From positions 1 to 34,560 of the IMG/VR virus record IMGVR_UViG_3300024520_000272: DNA of 34,560 nucleotides; one strand, 5' to 3'. Below the pieces are notes generated by a model. That model was not told the origin of the DNA, searched no databases, and saw only the letters and a program-made list of their open reading frames with translations. Within the stretch, counting starts at the first letter, position 1. Each line of letters begins with the position of its first letter. The position numbers and the translations under genes were made by a program. This document shows positions 5,641 through 12,600 of the stretch, one piece after another. This DNA is from a virus.

Positions 5641-5864
5641 ACCTTCTTCTCCTTTGTTTCTTGAAACAATATATCTATCCACTTAACATTCTTCATACCA
5701 ACCAATGCTTTTTTTAGCATTTGTTCGTCGTTTTTATTATCGGCAACGATAACAAATCTTTTCTCTTTAATAGTCGTGTTGCTTGGATTAACAATCATTT
5801 TAGATTTATTAATGTGAACCCTAGCTTCCGCAACAGTCTTAAAGTTTAAATCTCTGGAAACCAT
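5637..5864 (-). CDS. hypothetical protein, 75 aa
   Basis: A basic, soluble protein (MVSRDLNFKTVAEARVHINK). It is preceded directly by the stop of its upstream neighbour and coupled to the downstream gene by ATGA. The pattern of short strands (KRFVIVADNKND, KWIDILFQE) suggests an alpha/beta fold. No family recognised. Confidence 0.65.
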   Translation of the reverse strand: MVSRDLNFKTVAEARVHINKSKMIVNPSNTTIKEKRFVIVADNKNDEQMLKKALVGMKNVKWIDILFQETKEKKV

Positions 5865-6080
5865 TTAATGTATGTCTACCTTTTTCTTTTCAAGCTCAGC
5901 TATTTGCTCGACTAAATCAACCAAACGATTCTTGTCGTTTTCTATTTGTTGCTTTATAGAGTCTGGCCTATCTATTAATGTGCCTGCTGATTGCAAGTAT
6001 ATTTTAATCATTTGACATACAGCTTGATGTAAATACTCTCTGGTATTGTCTATGTAACTCGATGTTTTTTCGTCTATCAT
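5865..6080 (-). CDS. hypothetical helical protein, 71 aa; first gene of leftward unit
   Basis: The ATG at 6080 has TTGGAGAG upstream. The protein is helical, with a C-terminal heptad-like stretch (NDKNRLVDLVEQIAELEKKK) that could form a coiled coil. It is promoter-proximal in the leftward unit 6080 to 3699. Confidence 0.65.
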   Translation of the reverse strand: MIDEKTSSYIDNTREYLHQAVCQMIKIYLQSAGTLIDRPDSIKQQIENDKNRLVDLVEQIAELEKKKVDIH

Positions 6081-6182
6081 TTGTTCTCTCCAAGAATTAA
6101 TATACCTTTAGTATAAACTAAGGGGTTTACTTTGCAACAAAAATTTTATAGAATTAATAAAACAATTAATCAGGAGAAGATT
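6081..6182. promoter_or_regulatory. divergent promoter/operator region 2
   Basis: This 102-base gap contains the inverted repeat TTAGT-ataa-ACTAA (6108-6121). A rightward promoter candidate has TTTACT (6126-6131), a 17-base spacer and TAGAAT (6149-6154), one base off the -10 consensus. The word TTTAGTATAAAC (6107-6118) differs at one base from TTTAGTACAAAC (2200-2211) in the first divergent region. The two lie at nearly the same distance from their rightward start codons (76 and 73 bases). Confidence 0.5.
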
Positions 6183-6374
6183 ATGCCAATGAGCGAAATG
6201 GATTTTATCAGGGAAGGTATGAAGGCTTTACAGCCAGGACTACCAGCTCCCAATCATACAACAGATGTACAAAACGATATGCAATCGACCGAAAGGTTGC
6301 GTAAGTTTGTTGAGTACATTCGTCAATATCACCCAGCTCTTTTTGAACATGCTTATAAAGAAGCGTCTAAATAA
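6183..6374 (+). CDS. hypothetical protein, 63 aa
   Basis: The start is placed at 6183 because CAGGAGAAGATT immediately precedes this ATG; the longer frame from a TTG at 6132 would run across the promoter. The sequence (MPMSEMDFIREGMKALQPGL) ends in an aromatic-rich helix (RKFVEYIRQYHPALFEHAYK). It is the first gene of the rightward unit 6183-11140. No family recognised. Confidence 0.65.
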   Translation: MPMSEMDFIREGMKALQPGLPAPNHTTDVQNDMQSTERLRKFVEYIRQYHPALFEHAYKEASK

Positions 6375-6469
6375 TGCTTGAGTTTCTTCTTTGGGTTTTG
6401 GGAATAATAGCTGCTTACTCTGTAGGCGGCCTGCTTTACTTTATTTGGCTAATAAATAAAAACTTATGA
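6374..6469 (+). CDS. 31-aa single-span membrane microprotein
   Basis: The frame MLEFLLWVLGIIAAYSVGGL... is almost entirely one hydrophobic helix ending in a basic INKNL tail. It overlaps the stop before it (TAATG) and the start after it (ATGA), the coupling pattern used throughout this genome, which is the main reason to accept so short a gene. It could be a host-membrane-acting peptide; that is inference. Confidence 0.55.
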   Translation: MLEFLLWVLGIIAAYSVGGLLYFIWLINKNL

Positions 6470-6732
6470 AGGAGTTAAAGAAAGAGCGAGAGGTTTTGGT
6501 TGGAGCTACGTTTTATGCAGATAATGTAGATCCAAACGCTGAAGGTTTGCCAGACTTATTGCGTGATAAGTTTGAGCAAGAGGTTGATAGAAACAAAATA
6601 TTTTTTAGTATTTGTATTCCAGGCGACAACAACAAAATAAATTTAGAAGAAGTAGTTAAAGATAACAACGACCTAAAGCATCAAGTTAAGTTCTGGCAAG
6701 AGCTGTACTTAAAAGCAATAAATCCAAAATGA
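6466..6732 (+). CDS. hypothetical protein, 88 aa
   Basis: It begins MKELKKEREVLVGATFYADN, overlaps the upstream stop (ATGA) and is coupled to the HNH gene by ATGA. It is charged, with a C-terminal helix (NDLKHQVKFWQELYLK). No family recognised. Confidence 0.65.
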   Translation: MKELKKEREVLVGATFYADNVDPNAEGLPDLLRDKFEQEVDRNKIFFSICIPGDNNKINLEEVVKDNNDLKHQVKFWQELYLKAINPK

Positions 6733-7250
6733 AAAAAACAAGAAAATGCAGAGTATGTCAGAAGGTTAAGCCTTTAGAAGCTAAATACTTTAATAACAGA
6801 TATGAGATTACTTCTACCCCACCTTTTAGATGGGACTGTAAGGTTTGTTACAACACTAACAAAAGAACCAACCCAAAATATTTTTTAAGTAAGATGCTGC
6901 AACATGCAAGAAATAGATCTGAGTTATATAACAGAGACTTTAATATAACTGTTGATGATATTAGTATTCCAGAGAAGTGTCCTGTCTTGGGTATAAAATT
7001 AGAACATGGTTGGAAAGATGACGAGAGCTGTCCTACCTTAGAGCGGATAGATAACAACGAAGGTTATGTTAAAGGAAACGTAATGGTTGTATCGGCTTTG
7101 GCAAACAGGATAAAGAACTCTGCTACCTATCAGCAGATACTAACCGTTGGATGGTTTTATAAGAAACTCTATCGACAAAAACTTAGATCGGTATTAAAGA
7201 CCAGGATAAGAAATTTAAAAAATAATTTACAAAAGGAGAAGATAAAATGA
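6729..7250 (+). CDS. HNH-family endonuclease with zinc ribbon
   Basis: Predicted DNA endonuclease, 173 aa. Cys pairs CRVC (residues 7-10) and CKVC (37-40) form a zinc knuckle. A later segment has CPVLGIKLE (84-92), then LERIDNNEGYVKGNVMVVS (104-122) and a final ALANRIKNSAT. This is the D-N-x-x-G-Y-x-x-G-N-V signature of a phage HNH subgroup. The C-terminus is strongly basic, as expected for DNA contact. It may be a free-standing homing-type nuclease or a replication/packaging nuclease. ATGA overlaps on both sides integrate it in the operon. Confidence 0.8.
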   Translation: MKKTRKCRVCQKVKPLEAKYFNNRYEITSTPPFRWDCKVCYNTNKRTNPKYFLSKMLQHARNRSELYNRDFNITVDDISIPEKCPVLGIKLEHGWKDDESCPTLERIDNNEGYVKGNVMVVSALANRIKNSATYQQILTVGWFYKKLYRQKLRSVLKTRIRNLKNNLQKEKIK

Positions 7251-7420
7251 GTGATGCTCAAGACGCAAATAAAAGTCCGTTTCTAACCCAGAAGACTGCA
7301 TCAAAAAGTGGAAGCACTTGTAGAAAGGCAGAATCATTGTCAGACATGTTTGATGAAAACGGAAATCCTTTGAATAGAAAAGCAAGGCGCATGCTTAAAA
7401 AAATAATGAAGCGTCTGTAA
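7247..7420 (+). CDS. 57-aa protein with basic tail
   Basis: It begins MSDAQDANKSPFLTQKTASK behind AAAGGAGAAGATAAA, a strong site that also overlaps the HNH stop as ATGA. The last 15 residues (NRKARRMLKKIMKRL) are highly basic and likely an amphipathic helix. It is the first of a group of tiny basic proteins. No family recognised. Confidence 0.6.
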   Translation: MSDAQDANKSPFLTQKTASKSGSTCRKAESLSDMFDENGNPLNRKARRMLKKIMKRL

Positions 7421-7447
7421 AACAAAACAATAAACAGGAAAATAAAA

Positions 7448-7582
7448 ATGGCTAAAAATTGGATTAAAGAAAAAATACAAAGTATTAAAAAGAAAACATC
7501 CATTGGTGATTCTAGATTAAGCAGAGGCGCTGGCACTAACAAACGCAAGACGCGTAAAAAATATCGAGGTCAAGGCAAATGA
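7448..7582 (+). CDS. 44-aa highly basic protein
   Basis: The frame MAKNWIKEKIQSIKKKTSIG... continues GTNKRKTRKKYRGQGK. It is very rich in Lys and Arg, so nucleic-acid binding is likely on charge alone. A CAGGAAAATAAAA sequence before the ATG at 7448 can serve as a ribosome-binding site. No family recognised. Confidence 0.5.
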   Translation: MAKNWIKEKIQSIKKKTSIGDSRLSRGAGTNKRKTRKKYRGQGK

Positions 7583-7659
7583 GAGGTGTAAATTATCCGT
7601 GCGGTTGGTTTGACGTTGAACAATTACCAGGGGGATCAAGAGAAAATGACTCAGTATAA
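7579..7659 (+). CDS. possible 26-aa peptide
   Basis: A short frame beginning MRGVNYPCGWFDVEQLPGG overlaps the upstream stop as ATGA and the downstream gene by 14 bases. Its composition is unlike the basic neighbours and reads like a folded fragment (Cys, Trp, Gly). Support is only coupling and position. Confidence 0.3.
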   Translation: MRGVNYPCGWFDVEQLPGGSRENDSV

Positions 7660-7822
7660 AAAAAGTGTAGAGAAACAAAGAAAGAAACTTCAAGCCGAAG
7701 AAGATGATAAAAAAATAGTTTGGTATGAATATCAAAAAGGCGCTGGAGAACATTTTAAAAAAATTAAATATGCAAGCGGTAAAGAAACTAAAACTGATTT
7801 TGCAAATAAAGATGAAAAATAA
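7646..7822 (+). CDS. 58-aa highly charged basic protein
   Basis: The ATG at 7646 gives MTQYKKSVEKQRKKLQAEED..., a helix rich in Lys and Glu followed by GAGEHFKKIKYASGKETK. A start upstream at 7610 would need a TTG codon, so 7646 is preferred. Probably coiled or DNA/RNA-binding; no family recognised. Confidence 0.5.
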   Translation: MTQYKKSVEKQRKKLQAEEDDKKIVWYEYQKGAGEHFKKIKYASGKETKTDFANKDEK

Positions 7823-7919
7823 AAAAGCTAAAACAATCAACAGGCTTGATCGAATTATGAAGTCTGGCAAGTTATCTAAAGTTGTAAAGAAAGTTTTTCC
7901 TAAAAAGAAAAAGAAGTAA
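7812..7919 (+). CDS. 35-aa Lys-rich peptide
   Basis: The frame MKNKKAKTINRLDRIMKSGK... ends VFPKKKKK. It starts inside the end of its neighbour and its stop directly abuts the helicase ATG at 7920. The translational packing supports it. The polycationic tail suggests binding to nucleic acid or an acidic partner. Confidence 0.5.
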   Translation: MKNKKAKTINRLDRIMKSGKLSKVVKKVFPKKKKK

Positions 7920-9533
7920 ATGCCGTTAAGAGATTACCAACAAGAAGCCTTAGATTCCTTAGAGAACTATATAGCTATTGAAGATGGCAATCCTTTGGTC
8001 GTAATGCCAACAGGTTCTGGTAAGTCTCACGTAATTGCAGACTTTGTTCTGCATATGAATGAACAGAAGAAACAGAAGACTTTGATTGTTTCGCATGTCA
8101 AAGAAATACTTTTTCAAAATTACGAGAAGCTACAAGATGCTTGGCCATATGGCGATATAGGTTTGTATGGTAATAGTTTAGGCAGTCGAGATACAGACAA
8201 CGATATTATATATGCTCAGCTCCAATCAGTTTGGAACAAGGTTGGCGAACTACCTTTATTCGATTTGCTTACAATTGATGAAGCTCATCTTGTTCCAAAA
8301 GACGGCGAGGGAATGTATCGTTCTCTCGTTGTCGCCCTTAAAGAACGCAACCCAAATTTAAAAGTAATAGGCTTTACTGCTACCCCATATCGACTGAACT
8401 CTGGAATGTTAACTGAGGGCGAGGGATCTATCTTTGATGACGTTGCAGTAGATTTTGGAAGCGGAGATAACTTTATACGTTTAATTGATGATGGTTATTT
8501 GTCTCCTTTGGTAACTAAGTGTATGGATACTGAGTACGAGATTGACGATATAGGTTTAAGGGGCGGAGAGTTTATTCAAACAGACTTACAAGCCAAGATG
8601 AATGATAGCGGCAGAACCAACAAAGCCATGCAAGAGGTTCTAACCAAAGGTGCTAATAGAAAACAATGGCTAATATTTTGTGCTGGAATCAACCATGCAA
8701 GAATGGTCAGCGACATTCTAAATTCAAACAATATTACTTCTAGGGTAGTAACGGGAGACACCCATCAACTAGAAAGAGATAAGCTAATAAGCGATTACAA
8801 GAAAGGAGAGATAAGAGCCTTGGTTAATTGTGATGTTTTAACAACAGGTTTTGATGCTCCCAATACAGATATGATTGTGATGCTTAGACCAACTCAATCC
8901 CCTGGTCTTTATGTACAGATGATGGGAAGGGGTATGCGTATTGCTGAAGGCAAAAAGGATTGTTTGATCTTAGACTTTGCTAAGAATATTGAACGTCATG
9001 GCCCTATCAATCAGATAGCACCCAATCAAAAAGGTAAACGCAAGAAAACAGGCGAAGCTCTAGTTAAGAGCTGTCCAGAATGTAAGTCTTATGTGCCTAA
9101 AGCTGCTACCACTTGTTCAGATTGTGGGTATGTTTACCCCATGCGTAAATTAGAGCTAGACTTAGTTTCTTCTCAGTTAGATATTATTTCTAAAAATGCA
9201 AAGAAAGACAGATACGATACAAAGGTTTTAAGTATGTGGTTTGGCAATCATCAGAAAGCAGGCAAGCCAGTACCTGTTTTTAAGGTTAGCTATAAAACAC
9301 CCAAGAAGATTATTAGCGAGTACATATGTTTTGAACACTCTGGCTATGCAAGAGAGAAAGCTGTTGCTTGGTGGAACAGAATGGTAAGCGGAGAAAGTTT
9401 AAGAAAATCTCCCCCAAGAACTGTAGACGAAGCTTTGTTTAGACAGTTAGAAATAAACCAACCAGATTTAATTAAAGTAGATTACTCGGGCAAGTTCCCT
9501 AATATCGTAAATCATATATATGCAGATAGGTAA
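7920..9533 (+). CDS. RadD-like superfamily 2 helicase
   Basis: ATP-dependent DNA/RNA helicase of the DEAD/DEAH type, 537 aa. Motif I is TGSGKS (31-36), motif II DEAH (120-123), motif III FTATP (152-156) and motif VI QMMGRGMR (about 332-339). A zinc ribbon follows (CPEC and CSDC, roughly 387-403). The C-terminal domain contains FKVSYKT, EYICFEHSGYAREKA, WWNRM and PPRTVDEAL, which I associate with RadD (YejH) of bacteria and its phage relatives. RadD acts in recombination and crosslink repair. With the nuclease just downstream it probably processes replication or recombination intermediates. It starts immediately after the preceding stop. Confidence 0.85.
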   Translation: MPLRDYQQEALDSLENYIAIEDGNPLVVMPTGSGKSHVIADFVLHMNEQKKQKTLIVSHVKEILFQNYEKLQDAWPYGDIGLYGNSLGSRDTDNDIIYAQLQSVWNKVGELPLFDLLTIDEAHLVPKDGEGMYRSLVVALKERNPNLKVIGFTATPYRLNSGMLTEGEGSIFDDVAVDFGSGDNFIRLIDDGYLSPLVTKCMDTEYEIDDIGLRGGEFIQTDLQAKMNDSGRTNKAMQEVLTKGANRKQWLIFCAGINHARMVSDILNSNNITSRVVTGDTHQLERDKLISDYKKGEIRALVNCDVLTTGFDAPNTDMIVMLRPTQSPGLYVQMMGRGMRIAEGKKDCLILDFAKNIERHGPINQIAPNQKGKRKKTGEALVKSCPECKSYVPKAATTCSDCGYVYPMRKLELDLVSSQLDIISKNAKKDRYDTKVLSMWFGNHQKAGKPVPVFKVSYKTPKKIISEYICFEHSGYAREKAVAWWNRMVSGESLRKSPPRTVDEALFRQLEINQPDLIKVDYSGKFPNIVNHIYADR

Positions 9534-9828
9534 ACCAACACGTTGCTACCCATTCAAAATAGAAACAGGCGGTTTTATGTTTATCCCATATGATTATACG
9601 GAAGCAGAATTAAGTTTTACGGGATGCAGAGAGGATTTAATAAAAATAGAAGACTACTGGGATTCAATAGGAAATCCTAAGTACGATGAAAATATGTCAT
9701 TTAACGACCACATGTTAATGATGTATGACAATTTACGGTATTGGCCTTCGCCGATGCTTAATGATAAAGTCGTGCAAACGATTATTTTGGAGTATGAATA
9801 TGATAATAAAAGAACTAGAAGAATTTAA
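9520..9828 (+). CDS. hypothetical protein, 102 aa
   Basis: It starts within the last codons of the helicase gene (MQIGKPTRCYPFK) and overlaps the start of the nuclease gene by 29 bases. No good ribosome-binding site precedes 9520; an internal Met (MFIPYDYTEAELS) is an alternative start. The protein is soluble, rich in Tyr, Asp and Met. Weakly supported but it fills a gap in a gapless operon. Confidence 0.5.
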   Translation: MQIGKPTRCYPFKIETGGFMFIPYDYTEAELSFTGCREDLIKIEDYWDSIGNPKYDENMSFNDHMLMMYDNLRYWPSPMLNDKVVQTIILEYEYDNKRTRRI

Positions 9829-10630
9829 ATCTGAGCAAAAAGGTGACACCTTAGTGTTCGCAGATATACCTAACCCTGTTTACCATTCAGGTGTTGGGAT
9901 AAGCAGTAGCAAGATTAGAGCCTTTGGTAAATCTCAACTGCATGCAATTGAGAAAGTCCAGGAAACTACCCCTGCAATGAACTTCGGTACAGCCGCTCAC
10001 GCTTTACTGGTAGAAGGGGAAAAAGAGTTTAATGATACGGTAGCTGTTGTTATGGGATCTCCCTATACAAACGCTAACAAAGAACTCAAGAAGGAATACG
10101 AAGAGAGAGGTCTGACTGTTATTAAAGAGAGTGAGATGAAGGCCATCAAAGGTATGAAAGAACATATGATTGAAGAAGGCAATATTTACCTAAACGCAGA
10201 AGGCAAAGTTGCAGAAGCCAGCTTCTATTGGTATGAAGGTGAGGTTCTTTGTAAGTGCAGACCAGATGTTATCTGTCCTCCTGTCCAAAGTCCTTATCCA
10301 GACAATGCTATATGTGTGGTTGATTATAAAACTACTCAGTCTTGCGACCCAGTAGAGTTTGCTTATTCAGTTAAGAAGTATGGCTACGATATGCAAGCAG
10401 CTTGGTACAGAAGAGGTATGGAAGCGGCAGGATTTAAACTTGACGAGTTTGTGTTTGTTGCTCAAGAGAAAGCTTACCCATACGCATCCAAAGTATTTAT
10501 TATCTCAGAAGAGCAAATGAATCTTGGTTGGGACAAAATGGAAGGCTTTTTAGAGTTGTACAAAAATCATTCAGAAGGCGGTCATCTGTCTGTTTATAAT
10601 TCTCCCAATATTGTTACCTTGTCTCTATAA
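9800..10630 (+). CDS. PD-(D/E)XK exonuclease, RecE/DUF3799-like
   Basis: Predicted DNA exonuclease working with a single-strand annealing protein. The start is placed at 9800, where GGAG lies seven bases before the ATG, giving 276 aa. The RecB-type nuclease motifs are in order: FGTAAHALL (His67), CRPDVI (Asp156), VVDYKTT (Asp175, Lys177) and YGYDMQAAWY (Gln199, Tyr203). These match the catalytic D, D-x-K and Q-x-x-x-Y elements of phage RecE-like exonucleases. The Sak4-like annealing candidate lies 1.2 kb away on the other strand rather than next to it. Confidence 0.8.
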   Translation: MIIKELEEFKSEQKGDTLVFADIPNPVYHSGVGISSSKIRAFGKSQLHAIEKVQETTPAMNFGTAAHALLVEGEKEFNDTVAVVMGSPYTNANKELKKEYEERGLTVIKESEMKAIKGMKEHMIEEGNIYLNAEGKVAEASFYWYEGEVLCKCRPDVICPPVQSPYPDNAICVVDYKTTQSCDPVEFAYSVKKYGYDMQAAWYRRGMEAAGFKLDEFVFVAQEKAYPYASKVFIISEEQMNLGWDKMEGFLELYKNHSEGGHLSVYNSPNIVTLSL

Positions 10631-10633
10631 GAT

Positions 10634-10909
10634 ATGTACGATAGAAAAGAGCCTATTGATTATAAATTCAAAGAAGATATAACTCTTGCTGATTTGCAAG
10701 AGTATGTCGATAGCACCTACAACCAACATTATTCTCAAGGTAAATACCAGGCGACTGATATGATTGTAGATGCTGGATTTGGAGAGGGTTTTTGTATTGG
10801 CAATATAATGAAATATGCCATGCGCTACGGAAAGAAAGACGACAAAAGGAAAGAGCTTCTTAAAATCATTCACTATGCAATGATTGCTTTATACATCAAC
10901 GACCAATAA
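10634..10909 (+). CDS. DUF3310-family protein
   Basis: The 91-aa protein contains GFCIGNIMKYAMRYGKKDDK (about 55-74) followed by KELLKIIHYAMIAL. The G-N-x-x-K-Y-x-x-R-x-x-K signature and the following helix are those of the phage DUF3310 family. T7 gp1.7, a nucleotide kinase, carries a related domain, so nucleotide metabolism is possible but unproved here. The ATG follows the exonuclease stop by three bases without a clear ribosome-binding site. Confidence 0.7.
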   Translation: MYDRKEPIDYKFKEDITLADLQEYVDSTYNQHYSQGKYQATDMIVDAGFGEGFCIGNIMKYAMRYGKKDDKRKELLKIIHYAMIALYINDQ

Positions 10910-10930
10910 TTATATGCTAGGATTGTGGGT

Positions 10931-11140
10931 ATGTTATCACTCAAAATCCCTCAATACCTTTGCGTTTATGAAGTAAACAACGCTATTCATTTAATCTTAT
11001 TACAGGCCAGAGACGCTGATACAGCGGAACTATTTACTTTGCTCAAGACTATGGAAGAAAGCTTTGATTTTACTATGGGAAAAATTCTTGACGTAAGTAA
11101 GGTAGATCCTACGCATCATATAAGTTTAACAATTCATTAA
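10931..11140 (+). CDS. hypothetical protein, 69 aa; last gene of rightward unit
   Basis: I prefer the ATG at 10931 (MLSLKIPQYLCVYEVNNA), with AGGA eight bases upstream, over an in-frame GTG at 10925. A small soluble alpha/beta protein without recognised motifs. The stop is followed five bases later by the 31-base inverted repeat. Confidence 0.6.
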   Translation: MLSLKIPQYLCVYEVNNAIHLILLQARDADTAELFTLLKTMEESFDFTMGKILDVSKVDPTHHISLTIH

Positions 11141-11144
11141 AGAG

Positions 11145-11175
11145 TGAAGTGTTTTTCGACAATGCCTACACTTCA
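11145..11175. promoter_or_regulatory. second copy of 31-base inverted repeat
   Basis: TGAAGTGT (11145-11152), 15 bases, then ACACTTCA (11168-11175). Arm length and spacing are identical to 5346-5376. Both copies fit TGARRTGTT...ACAYYTCAAAG, and the two central arm bases changed in a paired way. The shared outer bases TT and AAG give it a direction. There is no T-tract after it on the given strand, so it is not an obvious terminator for the rightward operon. Confidence 0.5.
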
Positions 11176-11210
11176 AAGACATTAAACAAAGCCGACACGT
11201 TGGCTCCTGT

Positions 11211-11272
11211 CTAAAAAGAGCTAGGTAGGTATCTAATTAAGGGGGGAAAAAATACCTTTTGGGCGTCCTAGC
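11211..11272 (-). terminator. putative terminator of the Sak4/DUF669 unit
   Basis: On the minus strand, downstream of the DUF669 gene, GCTAGG (11272-11267) pairs with CCTAGC (11225-11220). An inner pair AGGTAT/ATACCT (11257-11252 and 11232-11227) lies between. The structure is followed by CTCTTTTTAG. The stem is interrupted and the loop is long, so termination efficiency is uncertain. Confidence 0.4.
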
Positions 11273-11284
11273 AAAACCCTATAA

Positions 11285-11797
11285 TTACAAGCTCGGTTTA
11301 GCTGGGGCCTTAGCCTCAGAAGTTCCTTCTTTTACCCAAGCTGGGCTGTCGTCTGCTTGTTTAGGCGACATTTTTTCTAAAGGTTTGAAAGCCTTGATGT
11401 TATTTTTATCATCAGGGTAGTCAGCGTTAGTGCTTTTTTCTATTCCAAAAGAACAGATCACTTTATTTCCGACCAACTCACCAGCATTCGAAGGTGGGTT
11501 ATCTTTTCTTCCAACAGCTTTAACCAAACTAGAAAATTTTCTAGAGGCTATTTCTCTGACAAGCTCTTGCTTCTCTGAGTCATTATTGGTGTACCAAAGA
11601 TTAAGGTTGTCTCTTGCGATCCATCCTTTATATTTCTCACCACATACTTTAACTTCTAACTTGAGATATTCATTGCCCGCTGCGGAAGTCGTCTTCTCGC
11701 ACGCGCTTACCTCTGTTAAATAGTCACCTTCTGGAATAGTAGATTCTCCACTATTACTACTTTCAAAATCAAACTTGACGTCTGCAAAATCGCTCAT
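11285..11797 (-). CDS. DUF669-family recombination/ssDNA-binding protein
   Basis: 170 aa, beginning MSDFADVKFDFESSNSGEST. IPEGDYLTEV (about 20-29), EYLKLEVKVCGEKYKGW and a following LNLWYTNN are the DUF669 pattern, and the C-terminus is Pro/Ala/Lys-rich and probably disordered. DUF669 proteins regularly follow Sak4-type ATPases in phages and are thought to bind single-stranded DNA or assist annealing. The start overlaps the upstream Sak4-like stop by one base (TAATG), so the two are translated together. Confidence 0.75.
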   Translation of the reverse strand: MSDFADVKFDFESSNSGESTIPEGDYLTEVSACEKTTSAAGNEYLKLEVKVCGEKYKGWIARDNLNLWYTNNDSEKQELVREIASRKFSSLVKAVGRKDNPPSNAGELVGNKVICSFGIEKSTNADYPDDKNNIKAFKPLEKMSPKQADDSPAWVKEGTSEAKAPAKPSL

Positions 11798-12510
11798 TAC
11801 TTTTCTCCTTTTGTAAATCCAAGCTTATTAATAATATATGTCAAGTTAGGCTCTTCAAAAGAATCTAGCTTGCCACTCCTATCCTTGGCGATGTAATTAT
11901 CTCCAAGAACTGTTTGCAACCAACGATTGGTTACTTTCTTCCCTTCATCATTCTCTTCAGTGAAAGTCCTAAGACATAACACCTCATCGAAGAAGTAAGG
12001 AATTTGGGTAGGTAGTTTTGCACCAACCATCATAGGCTGATAGTGGAACATACCTGTTGACTCATCTCTGAGTTTGTCTTCTTTAGCGACAAAAATAACG
12101 TGCATCTTTAGATCTCTAAATCTACGCATCGTTCTTGTCATTACTGTGATGACCTCACCGTAAGCTTGCCTGGGATCTTTAGACCTTGCTTTTTCTTGTG
12201 CTAGTAAAAGTTCAGACATTTCGGTTACGCTATCTAAACAGATAGTATCGTAATCGAGTTTGCCATTCTCTAGCATCTCAGCAATTTCTTCAATCTCATA
12301 CGCTTCTTTAACTTCAATAGCGGTAACGTTTACTGCGTCCTTAATAGACAACAGACCAGCTTCCATACTAATAATTAAAGTTTTTCCAGGTGCGGTTGCA
12401 AGTGAAGTTGTTTTACCAGCTCCAGCAGCCCCATACATTAAAATCTTAGCACCTTGATTTAAAACCAAGTCGCTAGGGCTTTTAATTCTACTCAATATAT
12501 CATCAGACAT
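11797..12510 (-). CDS. Sak4-like RecA-fold ATPase (single-strand annealing)
   Basis: 237 aa. Walker A is GAAGAGKT (27-34), a Walker B-type strand is DTICLDS (about 88-94), and IISMEAGLL follows the first strand, as in Sak4/AAA_24 phage proteins with a RecA core. Known Sak4 proteins promote single-strand annealing, usually with a DUF669 or SSB partner, which is the gene immediately downstream here. The ATG at 12510 has AAAAAGGAGAAGATAA before it. It forms a short leftward two-gene unit divergent from the HTH/primase unit. Confidence 0.8.
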   Translation of the reverse strand: MSDDILSRIKSPSDLVLNQGAKILMYGAAGAGKTTSLATAPGKTLIISMEAGLLSIKDAVNVTAIEVKEAYEIEEIAEMLENGKLDYDTICLDSVTEMSELLLAQEKARSKDPRQAYGEVITVMTRTMRRFRDLKMHVIFVAKEDKLRDESTGMFHYQPMMVGAKLPTQIPYFFDEVLCLRTFTEENDEGKKVTNRWLQTVLGDNYIAKDRSGKLDSFEEPNLTYIINKLGFTKGEK

Positions 12511-12600
12511 TTATCTTCTCCTTTTTATTTAAAATACTATTTTAATTTATTTTAATATGAATTACAATATGTGTAGATTAAATATTTAACGGAATGTAAA
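12511..12600. promoter_or_regulatory. divergent promoter/operator region 3
   Basis: This AT-rich 90-base gap contains TTAAAAT-act-ATTTTAA (12529-12545), a direct repeat ATTTTAATTT/ATTTTAATAT (12539 and 12549), and the perfect palindrome TTAAATATTTAA (12578-12589). TACAAT at 12563-12568 is a possible rightward -10 box. The HTH gene at 12601 is the obvious candidate to bind here and regulate itself and the Sak4 unit. Confidence 0.45.

Noticed and set aside
7258-7870. Long hydrophobic leftward frames opposite the small basic genes
   Set aside because: Antisense of Lys-rich codons (AAA) reads as Phe (TTT), giving false membrane proteins. The rightward frames have start/stop coupling.
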